In this document: positions 9,549 through 18,240 of the stretch, in pieces | Layout of the letters: every line of letters starts with the position of its first letter | Numbering within the stretch: position 1 is the first letter of the stretch | The notes under the pieces: model-generated | The model's database searches: none | What the model saw: the letters and a program-made list of their open reading frames with translations, nothing else | What the model was told of the DNA's origin: nothing | From: a virus | Reading direction: 5' to 3' (one strand) | Virus record (IMG/VR): IMGVR_UViG_3300025704_002294 | Coordinates: 30,201-94,200 of that record | DNA: 64,000 bases | Position numbers and translations under genes: made by a program

Positions 9549-11575
9549 GATTATACGAAGTAACTAAACCTGGACAATGCCCAAGAACAAAAGCAACCGA
9601 ATGCAGTTGCGAAAGGCTAAGGCAATTATCAGAAGCAGAAAAGCCTATAAAAGCAGTTGCAGTACTAGAACACGGCGATGCTAAAGGCATAATTAATTTT
9701 GTACAAAAGCCAGGTAAAGCAACAATTATAAGCGGTACTATAAGCGGCTTAACAGAAGGCTTACATGGATTTCACATACACGAATTTGGCGATCTCAGTG
9801 ATGGATGCGATAGTGCAGGCGGTCATTATAATCCGCATGGTGTCGATCATGGCGATGTAGATAATGGTCATATCGGCGACTTAGGAAATATAGAAGCCAA
9901 CAGCAAAGGTGTAGCAGAATTTAAAATAAAATCCAAAACAATTCAATTACAAGGTGCCACAAGCATAGTTGGTAGAGCAGTTGTTGTACACCAAGACGAA
10001 GACGACTTAGGCAAAGGCGGCGATGAGGAAAGTTTAAAAACAGGCAACGCAGGTGATAGAGCAGGATGCGGTGTAATAAAATTATCTGAATTAACACAAT
10101 CAGCAATAGCAGATTTAGATAAAAACATTAGCGACAAGCATTTTAGTAGAAATGAAATGCCGCAAGTCAAAGAACCAGATTTAATAGATAATGATATACC
10201 TTATAAAAAAGGCAAAATAAGTGTAACAAATATTAAACCAGTTCAAACAGATAGAGTACCAGGATTAGCACAAAAAGTTGCAGAAGACTTTCACGGTAAA
10301 GACAAGCCTTTTATACTAGATAAAAACAATTACTTGGTTAATGGTCATCATAGATATGATGCGGCTAGATTATTAGGCATAGAAAAAGTAGATGCAATAA
10401 AAGTAAATGTGCCTATTGAATTATTAATGAAACAATTTAGCCATACCACTAGTGATACAATGGTCGAACATCTAAGCGACGAGGCATCAACGCCAGAAAT
10501 ACACAACAAAGCATTGCAAATGGCCAAGGATGCATATAGAAAGTCTAATAAACAAGTGTCATTTACTGCATTATATGATAAGGCACTAAATAAATTACAA
10601 CCCGGAAACCCACCAACAAAACTAAGTCCTGGTTTCAAGTTAGGTAAACTTCCACATGAAGAAGTAGAGTCAGTTATTCATCAATGGGTCAATCAAGAAG
10701 ATCACATAGAATTAAGTAATGGCATGCATGTACTCAGTGGTGAGAATCACGGTTATGATGATAATGTAGCACTAATAGTTGATGCTGATTATAAAATATT
10801 GGACCATGATGATGACATTGTTGAACTAATGCAACAATTCACAGCACAAGAAATAAACCCAAGCATTGTAGAAAACTTTGACGATGGTAAAAAGAAAGGC
10901 AAAAGCAGACCAGGTAGAGTAAAACGTAGTGGAGCAAGTTGCAATGGTAGTGTTACAGCATTACGCAAACGTGCAAAAAACAGCAGTGGTGAAAAAGCAA
11001 AAATGTATCATTGGTGTGCTAATATGAAGTCTGGCAAAAAGAAAACAAATGAAGATATGGAGAATTTATCTCCTAGTGCAAAACTGGCAGGCGAATATAT
11101 TGACAGTGACGTTAAGAGTGGCAAAATTAAAAACCTAGATGACCTCAAAAGATATATAGTAGAATTACGACTTTCAAGGATAATAGATCATGCCGAAGAT
11201 GCCAGAGCACTTTGGATACATCACTTGACCGTCAATCCACACAATTTACCAGATGCAGTCAACGAATCAGCATTTGAAAATTTAAAATTACCAACTTGGA
11301 TGTCACATACCAGTTTAGAAAAATTATTTGCACAAGAGTACGGTCCTAGATACGGTGACTATGTTGCACATATGGACCTAGACAGTGACGACGATTTGGC
11401 AATGAATGCCAGTGGCATGGGTGATATGGCTTTTGAAATGGTTAAAGCAAATGATATCAAAGTTATGCAAAAATTCTTAGCACAAATGCCTGTGCAGTTT
11501 ACAGTAGATGACCTTAGATTAGACGACGGTATTCAAGTTTGGCATCTAGTTCAACAAAACAAAACTGTACACTAA
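9545..11575 (+). CDS. Cu/Zn superoxide dismutase - ParB-like domain fusion virion protein
   Basis: The 676-residue protein overlaps the giant gene by 4 nt (ATGA). Residues about 36-183 form a Cu/Zn SOD domain: GFHIHEFGD with copper-ligand histidines, GGHYNPHG, GHIGDLGNI, and the C-terminal VVVHQDEDDL...GCGVI. Residues about 215-300 match a ParB/sulfiredoxin-like fold, with ILDKNNYLVNGHHRYDAARL as the nucleotide-binding signature. A basic Cys-containing block (SCNGSVTALRKRAKN, then WCANMKSGKKK) follows at about 455-500. SOD converts superoxide to peroxide and oxygen; ParB-type domains bind nucleotides and some are nucleases. The short leader before the SOD domain starts MRLYEV. The position suggests a virion-carried protein; this is inference. 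Confidence 0.82.
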   Translation: MRLYEVTKPGQCPRTKATECSCERLRQLSEAEKPIKAVAVLEHGDAKGIINFVQKPGKATIISGTISGLTEGLHGFHIHEFGDLSDGCDSAGGHYNPHGVDHGDVDNGHIGDLGNIEANSKGVAEFKIKSKTIQLQGATSIVGRAVVVHQDEDDLGKGGDEESLKTGNAGDRAGCGVIKLSELTQSAIADLDKNISDKHFSRNEMPQVKEPDLIDNDIPYKKGKISVTNIKPVQTDRVPGLAQKVAEDFHGKDKPFILDKNNYLVNGHHRYDAARLLGIEKVDAIKVNVPIELLMKQFSHTTSDTMVEHLSDEASTPEIHNKALQMAKDAYRKSNKQVSFTALYDKALNKLQPGNPPTKLSPGFKLGKLPHEEVESVIHQWVNQEDHIELSNGMHVLSGENHGYDDNVALIVDADYKILDHDDDIVELMQQFTAQEINPSIVENFDDGKKKGKSRPGRVKRSGASCNGSVTALRKRAKNSSGEKAKMYHWCANMKSGKKKTNEDMENLSPSAKLAGEYIDSDVKSGKIKNLDDLKRYIVELRLSRIIDHAEDARALWIHHLTVNPHNLPDAVNESAFENLKLPTWMSHTSLEKLFAQEYGPRYGDYVAHMDLDSDDDLAMNASGMGDMAFEMVKANDIKVMQKFLAQMPVQFTVDDLRLDDGIQVWHLVQQNKTVH

Positions 11576-11581
11576 ACATTC

Positions 11582-11589
11582 AATAAATA
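11582..11589 (+). promoter_or_regulatory. T4-type late promoter (AATAAATA)
   Basis: The octamer ends 6 nt before the ATG at 11596, so the expected transcription start falls at or next to the start codon. Confidence 0.6.
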
Positions 11590-11595
11590 TGTACT

Positions 11596-13053
11596 ATGCA
11601 AATAGTACATCATCCTAATTGGTATAGAGATTTTTTAGAAGACATGGCCCGCAGAGGCCCAACACATCTTAGAGATGCCAGTCGACATTGTCCTATTGAC
11701 AATACCATTAATAGTTTTACACACTTCCTGGGAGATAAAAGTTTTATCAAACCTAGAGATCAGATTGATGAATCAAAAAGTTTCTTTTACATGATTAGTA
11801 TTGATTGCTGTGACGATGACAGTATTGCAGAACTAATTTACTATGGCAGAGAACTTGTAAATCAAAAATTAGTAAGACCTTACATTACACAAGAAGCAAT
11901 AGATGATTTAAATAACTTTCACAACTGCGGATTAATAATAGAAAATGCGGCTGAAGGGCATGCCAGTGATAAACTGTTTGACGCATTGCATATATTAGTT
12001 AGCCAAGTAGGTATACCATTTGAAAAAACTTATTACACAAATAGCACTCAAAATTTAAGAGAAATGTATGACAAATATTTACTTAATAAACCTTATGCTA
12101 CAATAGACAAAATTAAAATGTTTAATTGCGGCGGGTGGAATGAATTGGTATGTCAACAAATGCTCGATGACAATTATCAGATTGAAAAAGAGGAAGACAT
12201 GTGCGAGTTTAGAGCAGAAAATCTTATTGATTCTGATGAAATGTGGAGTTTATCTGTGGAATGCTCTAAGCCATTAGAACATATTAGAGAGGATGTTAAT
12301 AAACCGCATTTATTCTTGTATAAACATATGAATGCAAAACGTGGGTTTAGAACATTGTTTTTAGCATTACTTCACAAAGAACATTTACTTGACAATAATT
12401 TATACAGCACACCTGAAGAATGGAGAGGTACGCAAAGTAGTGCTGTAAAATATATTAATTCTATAACATGGGACAGAAATTGGGCAGAAGGTTTCGAAGA
12501 ATTGTACCCTACATTATTAAATGTTAGAGGCAAAATACCAACATACATTGATAGAGAACACAACCATTTAGACTTTGATCCTAACACAAATTTTAGTAGC
12601 GATAATTATATGTACTACAATGCTAGAAGAAACTGTGATATTGAAATTGTAGGCGAAAGTGAATTTGAAGGTTCTATATTTTTAACAGAAAAGTTTCTCA
12701 AAGCAATTATATTTAAACAACCTTTTATAATACTAGGCTCTACTGGCAGTTGGGAAAAGATTAAACAAATGGGTTATATATCATACGAGCCATATATTAA
12801 AGAATCTTATGATAAAAACGATGACGAACTACACCGTATGAATGAAATAATTCAAGAAATCAAACGATTAACAGACTTAAAACGCGATAAACAAGCATGG
12901 AAGGATTGGCTACAAGGTGTGAATAGAATTGCTGTACAAAATTATAATATCTATTTGAACAACCTAATACGTCGTGTAAGAATGAAAACACTAGATGATT
13001 ATGTAGCAGGCACAGGTGAATTAGGAATTCCTATACAAGAGTTAGGCGATTAA
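11596..13053 (+). CDS. Glycosyltransferase-like protein (paralogous family member 1)
   Basis: The 485-residue product ends in a block shared with three other genes in this window (47129, 53342 and 54717): a T-E-K-F-x-K-A element, then PFIILGS, then a GY aromatic segment and ESYDKNDD, at about residues 365-415. The same order (E-K-x-F-K, PF-h-h-h-G, G-h-h, ESYD) recurs in all members. The fold is likely glycosyltransferase-like, a judgement from this C-terminal pattern and envelope-enzyme neighbours; donor and acceptor are unknown. The late octamer sits 6 nt upstream and no Shine-Dalgarno site is visible. Confidence 0.6.
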   Translation: MQIVHHPNWYRDFLEDMARRGPTHLRDASRHCPIDNTINSFTHFLGDKSFIKPRDQIDESKSFFYMISIDCCDDDSIAELIYYGRELVNQKLVRPYITQEAIDDLNNFHNCGLIIENAAEGHASDKLFDALHILVSQVGIPFEKTYYTNSTQNLREMYDKYLLNKPYATIDKIKMFNCGGWNELVCQQMLDDNYQIEKEEDMCEFRAENLIDSDEMWSLSVECSKPLEHIREDVNKPHLFLYKHMNAKRGFRTLFLALLHKEHLLDNNLYSTPEEWRGTQSSAVKYINSITWDRNWAEGFEELYPTLLNVRGKIPTYIDREHNHLDFDPNTNFSSDNYMYYNARRNCDIEIVGESEFEGSIFLTEKFLKAIIFKQPFIILGSTGSWEKIKQMGYISYEPYIKESYDKNDDELHRMNEIIQEIKRLTDLKRDKQAWKDWLQGVNRIAVQNYNIYLNNLIRRVRMKTLDDYVAGTGELGIPIQELGD

Positions 13054-13054
13054 A

Positions 13055-13062
13055 GATAAATA
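13055..13062 (+). promoter_or_regulatory. T4-type late promoter (GATAAATA), 5 nt before start codon
   Basis: The spacing of exactly 5 nt to the ATG at 13068 predicts a leaderless transcript. Confidence 0.65.
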
Positions 13063-13067
13063 CATAT

Positions 13068-13223
13068 ATGCGTATAAAAGAGGTTGACATAAACATAGAT
13101 TCGTTCTATAATAGTATCAATGAAACAGTAGCAGGTGCTATTGGTGGCGTGGCAATGCCTCTATTCAAAGAACCAATAAAACGCAAGCCTACTAAGAAAA
13201 AGAAGAAAAAGAAAAATGCGTAG
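13068..13223 (+). CDS. 51-residue basic-tailed virion-type peptide
   Basis: This small ORF reads MRIKEVDINIDS..., followed by a Gly/Ala patch (VAGAIGGVAMP) and a C-terminal run of nine lysines mixed with Pro and Thr. It begins 5 nt after a late octamer and overlaps the next gene by 8 nt. The N-terminus (M-K/R, hydrophobic, x-E-V) resembles those of the genes at 2484 and 9545. A head-internal or DNA-contact peptide is plausible; function is unknown. Confidence 0.6.
   Translation: MRIKEVDINIDSFYNSINETVAGAIGGVAMPLFKEPIKRKPTKKKKKKKNA
13084..13112 (+). promoter_or_regulatory. Perfect sigma70 promoter TTGACA-17-TATAAT
   Basis: TTGACA at 13084-13089 and TATAAT at 13107-13112 are separated by 17 bp, matching the bacterial consensus at all 12 positions. 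It lies inside the 51-codon gene and points at the gene at 13216, suggesting early or middle expression of that gene by host polymerase. Confidence 0.65.
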
Positions 13224-13437
13224 CATAGACAGTAAATACGGATTAACATACATAATGGGCGAAGAAATCTCATTTTGTGAAACATTAAAAGAGTTTGGAA
13301 CATATTACAAAGGCAAAATGAGCGAAAGGCAAATTCAGATTGCTGAAGATTTAAGAAAAAGAGAGATAATTAAACTAGTAAAACTCAAAGATGGACAAGA
13401 CGGATATAGACTATATGCAACAAGTAAACGAATCTGA
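13216..13437 (+). CDS. Small phage protein, possible winged-helix
   Basis: The 73-residue product overlaps the previous gene by 8 nt. It is helical and basic: residues 36-52 (ERQIQIAEDLRKREIIK) look like a helix, and the C-terminal strand-like LKDGQDGYRLYA would fit the wing of a small winged-helix protein. That is only a shape argument. A perfect sigma70 promoter lies about 100 bp upstream inside the preceding gene. Confidence 0.5.
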   Translation: MRSIDSKYGLTYIMGEEISFCETLKEFGTYYKGKMSERQIQIAEDLRKREIIKLVKLKDGQDGYRLYATSKRI

Positions 13438-13834
13438 TTTAAAATCACAACTTCAAGAAGTACTAAGTGGTATTATTGCTACTTTAGATATATATGAAGT
13501 CGTTGACAATGGCGATACTTACGATATAGTAAATCTTAAAAACAATGAAATAGTATGCGAAGAAATACATTTAAACATTGTTGCAAATATTGTTGCCGCG
13601 GCAATGAATACTGGCGAAGATCTAAATACGTCTACTATAGATAAGATATTAAAAACAGAAAAATATGCTGTATCTAAAATGGTAGAAGTCAAAATATACG
13701 AAGAGTTGACGGAAAATTCTACAAATTTTGACAGAATGGCAATTTATGAAACCAAACTTACAGAGGCAGAACACAAATCTAGTAATGCAATTAACAATTT
13801 GCTGTCACAATGTCAACTGTTAATCTCCTTATAA
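13391..13834 (+). CDS. Helical phage protein, unknown function
   Basis: The 147-residue product overlaps the previous gene in another frame. ATG 13391 and ATG 13415 are both possible; neither has a clear ribosome site, and the later start would cut the overlap to about 23 nt. It is mostly helical with a central beta segment (VVDNGDTYDIVNLKNNEIV) and no catalytic motif. It ends shortly before a late promoter and is likely a structural or head-assembly accessory protein by position. Confidence 0.6.
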   Translation: MDKTDIDYMQQVNESDLKSQLQEVLSGIIATLDIYEVVDNGDTYDIVNLKNNEIVCEEIHLNIVANIVAAAMNTGEDLNTSTIDKILKTEKYAVSKMVEVKIYEELTENSTNFDRMAIYETKLTEAEHKSSNAINNLLSQCQLLISL

Positions 13835-13846
13835 AAGTACTTCTTT

Positions 13847-13854
13847 GATAAATA
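13847..13854 (+). promoter_or_regulatory. T4-type late promoter (GATAAATA)
   Basis: The octamer lies 21 nt upstream of the ATG at 13876, leaving a short leader with an AGAAGGG ribosome site. Confidence 0.7.
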
Positions 13855-13875
13855 TAACTATTAGAAGGGACTACT

Positions 13876-15075
13876 ATGGAAGTAAAACATTTAAATTCAG
13901 ATAACTTAACTAGATTAGGTAAACTTCAGAATTACCTAACAGAAAATTATGACATCAACGTCAACAAAGTTTTACCTAAGCAGAAGTTAGAACAAGCATA
14001 TCAAAATGTTGAAAAAAGACTTGTAAATTTAAGAAATAAAAGTAACAAGTTTCAACAAGATCCTAACTATGGTATGAATATTATGGTTAGAGATGCATTA
14101 GGCATCATGATAAACGAAGGTCTATACTACGAAGGTGAAACATATCGCAGACTAATGGACGAACTGCATGAATACAGTTGCTCATTAGCAGAAAGTGGCG
14201 ACGACTACGATACTATAATGGACAGTTGCAGTAAAAAATATGAGGCCATGCCTGCTAGATATCCAAAAGATATGATACTAGCCGCTATTGCAGAAAAAAT
14301 AATGCCTATGTTCGATGGCAGTATGCAAGAAGACATAGAAGACGAAATAATGGACGTTATTGACGAACCAGAAGTAAAAATTAATGTAGATAATTCAGAA
14401 GATATCCCTTCAAACTTCGAAAATGCTACGGAAGAAATGTTAGCAGAACTAATTGGTGATTATCTAGGAAAAGATAATTGGAAAGAATTTGCATTAGGCG
14501 AACTATTTTCAGAATTAGAAAGTGTTGATATAGAAAAAGCAAATAAGGTAGATAATATGGCAAAAAAATATGGAATAACAGACTTAAAAGAAATGAAGCA
14601 ATTTGAAACATTCTTAGATGATCTAGTAAGCGAGATGGTTGGAGATGACACAATTACTGAAGAAATTTCAGGTACTAGTGTTGAAGAAGCAGAAGTTGTT
14701 ATGGCGGCAAGAGCCTTAAGTAACGACATTCAAGACCACATTGAAAGAATCGGTAGAATGGCAAACGAAGATATACCTTCAATTGCTGATTCAATGGCAC
14801 ATGAATTTGGTGCACAAAAAGCCGCAGAATTCAAAAATCAAATGGAAGGATTACTAAGTTCTTTACTTGATGCTAACAAAAGTTCAAAAGAAGGTGTCGA
14901 CGCTCTTATTGGTACAATGACTGGAGAAGAATCAGCCGCACCAATGCCATCAGAAGATCCACTAGGTGGTGACATGATGGAACCAGCACTAGATGAACCA
15001 GTAGATGATTTTGCTGGTGCAGACGCAGAAGCAGGACCTGAAGAAGAACCTCTAGGTAGAGCAGAAAAGATTTAA
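13876..15075 (+). CDS. Acidic helical virion/scaffold-like protein
   Basis: This 399-residue protein is helical and strongly acidic, ending in a Pro/Glu/Asp/Ala-rich tail (about residues 350-399). The middle holds a conserved-looking segment (about 278-345) with IERIGRMANED, SMAHEFGAQKA and MTGEESAA, a pattern I associate with a structural protein of marine T4-like phages. It has a late promoter and ribosome site, and is followed 2 nt later by the next gene. A head-core or scaffold role is inferred from acidity, helicity and late expression. Confidence 0.65.
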   Translation: MEVKHLNSDNLTRLGKLQNYLTENYDINVNKVLPKQKLEQAYQNVEKRLVNLRNKSNKFQQDPNYGMNIMVRDALGIMINEGLYYEGETYRRLMDELHEYSCSLAESGDDYDTIMDSCSKKYEAMPARYPKDMILAAIAEKIMPMFDGSMQEDIEDEIMDVIDEPEVKINVDNSEDIPSNFENATEEMLAELIGDYLGKDNWKEFALGELFSELESVDIEKANKVDNMAKKYGITDLKEMKQFETFLDDLVSEMVGDDTITEEISGTSVEEAEVVMAARALSNDIQDHIERIGRMANEDIPSIADSMAHEFGAQKAAEFKNQMEGLLSSLLDANKSSKEGVDALIGTMTGEESAAPMPSEDPLGGDMMEPALDEPVDDFAGADAEAGPEEEPLGRAEKI

Positions 15076-15077
15076 TC

Positions 15078-15434
15078 ATGAGGTTTACGGACTTTGCACT
15101 CACAGAATCTGACATGAATGATGTTACATCAGACGTTAAGGAACTTGTTATTAACAAAATAGACGGTGGTGTGCAGTCTGCAAGTCTTGATGCATTTGTA
15201 GAAGAAGTAAACAATTTAGGTATTCCAATTTCAAAAGCAATGCTTAGATTAATTTTAGAGTCACCAGAGTTTGAAAACTTAATTGCAAACGTAGACAATT
15301 CAGAAATAGAATTTAATACACCTGGAAATGTGCCAGACGAAATGGTACCAGAACCAGAAGACATGGAAAATAATGTTTCTAACTTGGCAACATCGGCCGC
15401 TAACCAAGGCATAGGAGATGAACTAAATGTCTGA
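15078..15434 (+). CDS. Small virion-associated protein with T4 CTS-like N-terminus
   Basis: The 118-residue protein begins MRFTDFALTES, which resembles the T4 capsid-targeting leader (MKTYQEFIAEA) in length and pattern, including an L-x-E site where the T4 prohead protease would cut. The rest is helical then acidic and Asn/Pro-rich. It starts 2 nt after the previous stop and overlaps the next gene by 8 nt. Packaging into the head is a hypothesis based on the leader and operon. Confidence 0.6.
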   Translation: MRFTDFALTESDMNDVTSDVKELVINKIDGGVQSASLDAFVEEVNNLGIPISKAMLRLILESPEFENLIANVDNSEIEFNTPGNVPDEMVPEPEDMENNVSNLATSAANQGIGDELNV

Positions 15435-15750
15435 TAGTATTTTTATAAACGCAACAGAGGCTCGTAGAAGAAGCCGAGATAGTGTTGTAATTCTTAATGA
15501 AGTCAGAGCACTCGAAGCCAATGTCTTATCAAACATAAGTGCAGGTTCATTGCAACTAATACAATCAACAGGAACAACAATGACTGGTAATACTTCTTAT
15601 TACCAAGCCTACAATGGCATAACAACTAACACTACTATAACTGATCAAATCAGTACAGTCAAAAAACATTTCACTGACAAAGGGTATTCGGTAAATATTA
15701 CTACAAATTCATCAACCGGAAATACAATTCAGTGGACAATCAAGTGGTAG
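15427..15750 (+). CDS. Small phage protein, unknown function
   Basis: The 107-residue product starts in an overlap with the previous gene and overlaps the next by 19 nt, so translation is coupled. The first 45 residues are helical and polar; the rest is Thr/Asn/Ser-rich and probably beta, ending TIQWTIKW. No motif was recognised. Its tight coupling to structural genes suggests a virion component. Confidence 0.6.
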   Translation: MSDSIFINATEARRRSRDSVVILNEVRALEANVLSNISAGSLQLIQSTGTTMTGNTSYYQAYNGITTNTTITDQISTVKKHFTDKGYSVNITTNSSTGNTIQWTIKW

Positions 15751-16448
15751 CAGAAAGCCTTTTAGAAAACAAATACAATTACCCCCAATTAAAAAGAGTT
15801 ACAGCAAAGTCAGGACAACGCCAATACACTGGTGATGACAACAAGCCTGTACCTAGTGTCACAACCATCCTATCAGATACAGGAGACAAGTCGGCATTGA
15901 TTGCCTGGCGTAAACGTGTAGGAGATGCAGAAGCAACTCGCATAAGCACAGAAGCCGCAGGCCTTGGTACCAAAGTCCATAATGCATTAGAAAAGTATAT
16001 ACTTGGCGAGGAATGGAACACTTTTGGTAATAATCATGTTAGTGTGTTAGCAGAATCAATGACGTCAGAAATGATCGACAATGGATTAACTAAAATAGAT
16101 GAACTATGGGGTGTTGAAGTAGCCTTAATTGCCAAAGGATTATATGCAGGTACGTCAGATGCTATCGGTATATACGAAGGCGAACATGCTATTATCGATT
16201 TTAAAACTGCTAAAAAAATTAAAAAACGCGAATGGATCGAAGACTACTTTATGCAAGGATGTGCATACGCATTAGCACATAATGAAATGTTCGAAACAAA
16301 GATACGAAAAGTAGTCATACTCATGGTAGACAGAGAATCCAAATTTAAAGAATTCATTATTGAAGGTGAAGAATTTGACAAGTACTGTGGTAAGTGGGCC
16401 GAAAGATTGGCTGATTACTATGGAAAAGTTGATGCACAAAAAGTCTAG
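15732..16448 (+). CDS. PD-(D/E)XK exonuclease (MGME1/Cas4-like)
   Basis: This 238-residue protein has the ordered core of PD-(D/E)XK exonucleases: PSVTTIL near residue 37, GLGTKVHNALEKYI near 77-90, YAGTSDAIGIYEG near 140 supplying the metal-binding Asp, and AIIDFKTAKKI near 155 (the D-h-K signature), followed by a Q-x-x-x-Y-A helix (MQGCAYALAHNE). The layout resembles MGME1/RecB-like 5'-3' exonucleases found in marine T4-like phages. It likely processes DNA ends in recombination or packaging. It overlaps the upstream gene by 19 nt. Confidence in the fold is high; the substrate is inferred. Confidence 0.85.
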   Translation: MDNQVVAESLLENKYNYPQLKRVTAKSGQRQYTGDDNKPVPSVTTILSDTGDKSALIAWRKRVGDAEATRISTEAAGLGTKVHNALEKYILGEEWNTFGNNHVSVLAESMTSEMIDNGLTKIDELWGVEVALIAKGLYAGTSDAIGIYEGEHAIIDFKTAKKIKKREWIEDYFMQGCAYALAHNEMFETKIRKVVILMVDRESKFKEFIIEGEEFDKYCGKWAERLADYYGKVDAQKV

Positions 16449-16478
16449 CATACGTTTATCTGCAAAGTAAACAAAAAA

Positions 16479-16486
16479 GATAAATA
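16479..16486 (+). promoter_or_regulatory. T4-type late promoter (GATAAATA), 5 nt before start codon
   Basis: The octamer is followed by GTTGT and the ATG at 16492; no Shine-Dalgarno site fits in between. Confidence 0.65.
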
Positions 16487-16491
16487 GTTGT

Positions 16492-18240
16492 ATGGCAGAA
16501 AAAGAAATAATTATATCACGAATGCAACAACGCAGAGGTAATCGTATAGATTTACCTCAACCCTTACGAGCGGGGGAGATAGCATTAGCATCAGACAGCA
16601 AAGAAGTATTCATAGGCTTAGATCCTGAGATAGGAGTCACGGCTCAAAATGCAAATGTTGTTTCAGTTAATAATATAGCAGAAGGCTTTAATTATGCTAA
16701 TTCATATCTAAATAATAATTTTGTAAGACTTATCATGCCTAGTAAAAGATTCCCTACAGGAACTTTTAACGGTACTACAAATAACACAACTTTTATAGTC
16801 AGTAGCAGTAGCGGTCAAGCACACGGACAACCTGTATTTAATGCAAGTATAACAACAGGAAATATTAAAAACGTGTTTGATTCCAGTGCATTTGAATCAA
16901 CAGATTTTACAGGTGCTAAAAATGGAGTTGCATTAAGTACAAATGCCACAAGAACTGCGGCTAACTTGCTTAATAACGAATTTTTTGTATCTTCGCCAAC
17001 AAGTACAGGTCAAAACACTACCATAACATTCGGCAATAATCCAACTGGTACAGATGATATCACAATAAACTACTATAGTAATGTCGATATTATTAATGCT
17101 ATGTTTGACACAGGTGTTATAGGAACTACATCAACAACAGGATTTTATGAAGCAAAAAGTGTTGCTAGTTATAGACAATTTAATAATGCGTATATTAGAG
17201 CAGATTACGAAGTAGGCACAGCATTTATTGGTTTAGAAAATAAACACACAGAAGTTTTTGCAGAGTCAACAGTAGTTACTGCTAGTTTAAGCACTCTTAC
17301 AGATATAAAAATTACACCTGCAGGCCTTACTGAAAGAACAGTTTCTTTTCCATCAAATATTTCTAGTATTGCTAATGTTATTAATACGATCAACACAACT
17401 GCAAACGTAAATGCGTATGTTAAGGCTTACGATGTATCTGTTGGTGATAATGTATATTGGTATATATCATCAGATGACGAATTTGCAATTGATCATACAG
17501 TAGGGAGCGATGGAACTGCATTAGGTATAGCAAATATTTCATATACCAAAGCAAACAATTCTATTAAAGGCCAATTAGAAAACTGGATTCATGGCTCATT
17601 AAATGACCCTGCGTTTAACATGTTTGTAGCGGCGCAGGTTGGCAATAAATTTAATTCAGGTGCAACTAGAATTAGTAAGTATACACCATCGACTAGCAGT
17701 GAAAATTTGACATTAACTTTTACAGGTAATCAAGAAGCAGAAAACTTTTCAACAATAACAAATAAAATTTTTGGTGCCAGTGCAAATTCTGATATTACTG
17801 GACTAACAAATGTAAAAACAAACCAAAGACTATTAACACAAGACGACTATGCTGTTCTATTAACAGGTTCCGCTAATTCATTATTCGAAGCAATACCAAA
17901 AACATGTCTAAAAGGTGCAACAACCGATATTGCATCGTTCCAAATTTCAGATGTCGATAGTGCCATTATAGAATATTCAGTAAGAGCATCCGGTGGTTCT
18001 GGTAATGCGTATACTAGAACTGGAACAGTACACATGACAGGCAGTAGTGTACTTGCAGACGCAACACTTAATGACACTGGTGCTGTGATGCAAAACGGTT
18101 TTGGCTCAACTACATTTGATTTAAGTGCAGTATGGGACGGCTTATCAAATACAATGATATTAAGAGCAACAAATAATTTATCAGATGGAACAACAAGACC
18201 AGCCACATTTAAATATCTAGTTAGAAAATGGTTGGGATAA
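16492..18240 (+). CDS. Tail-fibre/tailspike-like structural protein
   Basis: This 582-residue protein begins with a segment typical of phage fibre N-termini: MQQRRGNRIDLPQPLRAGE and then an ALASDSKEVFIGLDP stretch (residues 10-45), the tail-associated 'RRG...LPQPL.PGE...D...hFIG' pattern. The rest is Ser/Thr/Asn/Gly-rich and beta-predicted with repeated short T-N-T and S-S-S motifs, as in receptor-binding fibres. It is predicted to bind the virion at its N-terminus and host surface at its C-terminus. Single late unit with a 5-nt octamer spacing, no leader. The family call rests on the N-terminal pattern and composition. Confidence 0.7.
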   Translation: MAEKEIIISRMQQRRGNRIDLPQPLRAGEIALASDSKEVFIGLDPEIGVTAQNANVVSVNNIAEGFNYANSYLNNNFVRLIMPSKRFPTGTFNGTTNNTTFIVSSSSGQAHGQPVFNASITTGNIKNVFDSSAFESTDFTGAKNGVALSTNATRTAANLLNNEFFVSSPTSTGQNTTITFGNNPTGTDDITINYYSNVDIINAMFDTGVIGTTSTTGFYEAKSVASYRQFNNAYIRADYEVGTAFIGLENKHTEVFAESTVVTASLSTLTDIKITPAGLTERTVSFPSNISSIANVINTINTTANVNAYVKAYDVSVGDNVYWYISSDDEFAIDHTVGSDGTALGIANISYTKANNSIKGQLENWIHGSLNDPAFNMFVAAQVGNKFNSGATRISKYTPSTSSENLTLTFTGNQEAENFSTITNKIFGASANSDITGLTNVKTNQRLLTQDDYAVLLTGSANSLFEAIPKTCLKGATTDIASFQISDVDSAIIEYSVRASGGSGNAYTRTGTVHMTGSSVLADATLNDTGAVMQNGFGSTTFDLSAVWDGLSNTMILRATNNLSDGTTRPATFKYLVRKWLG

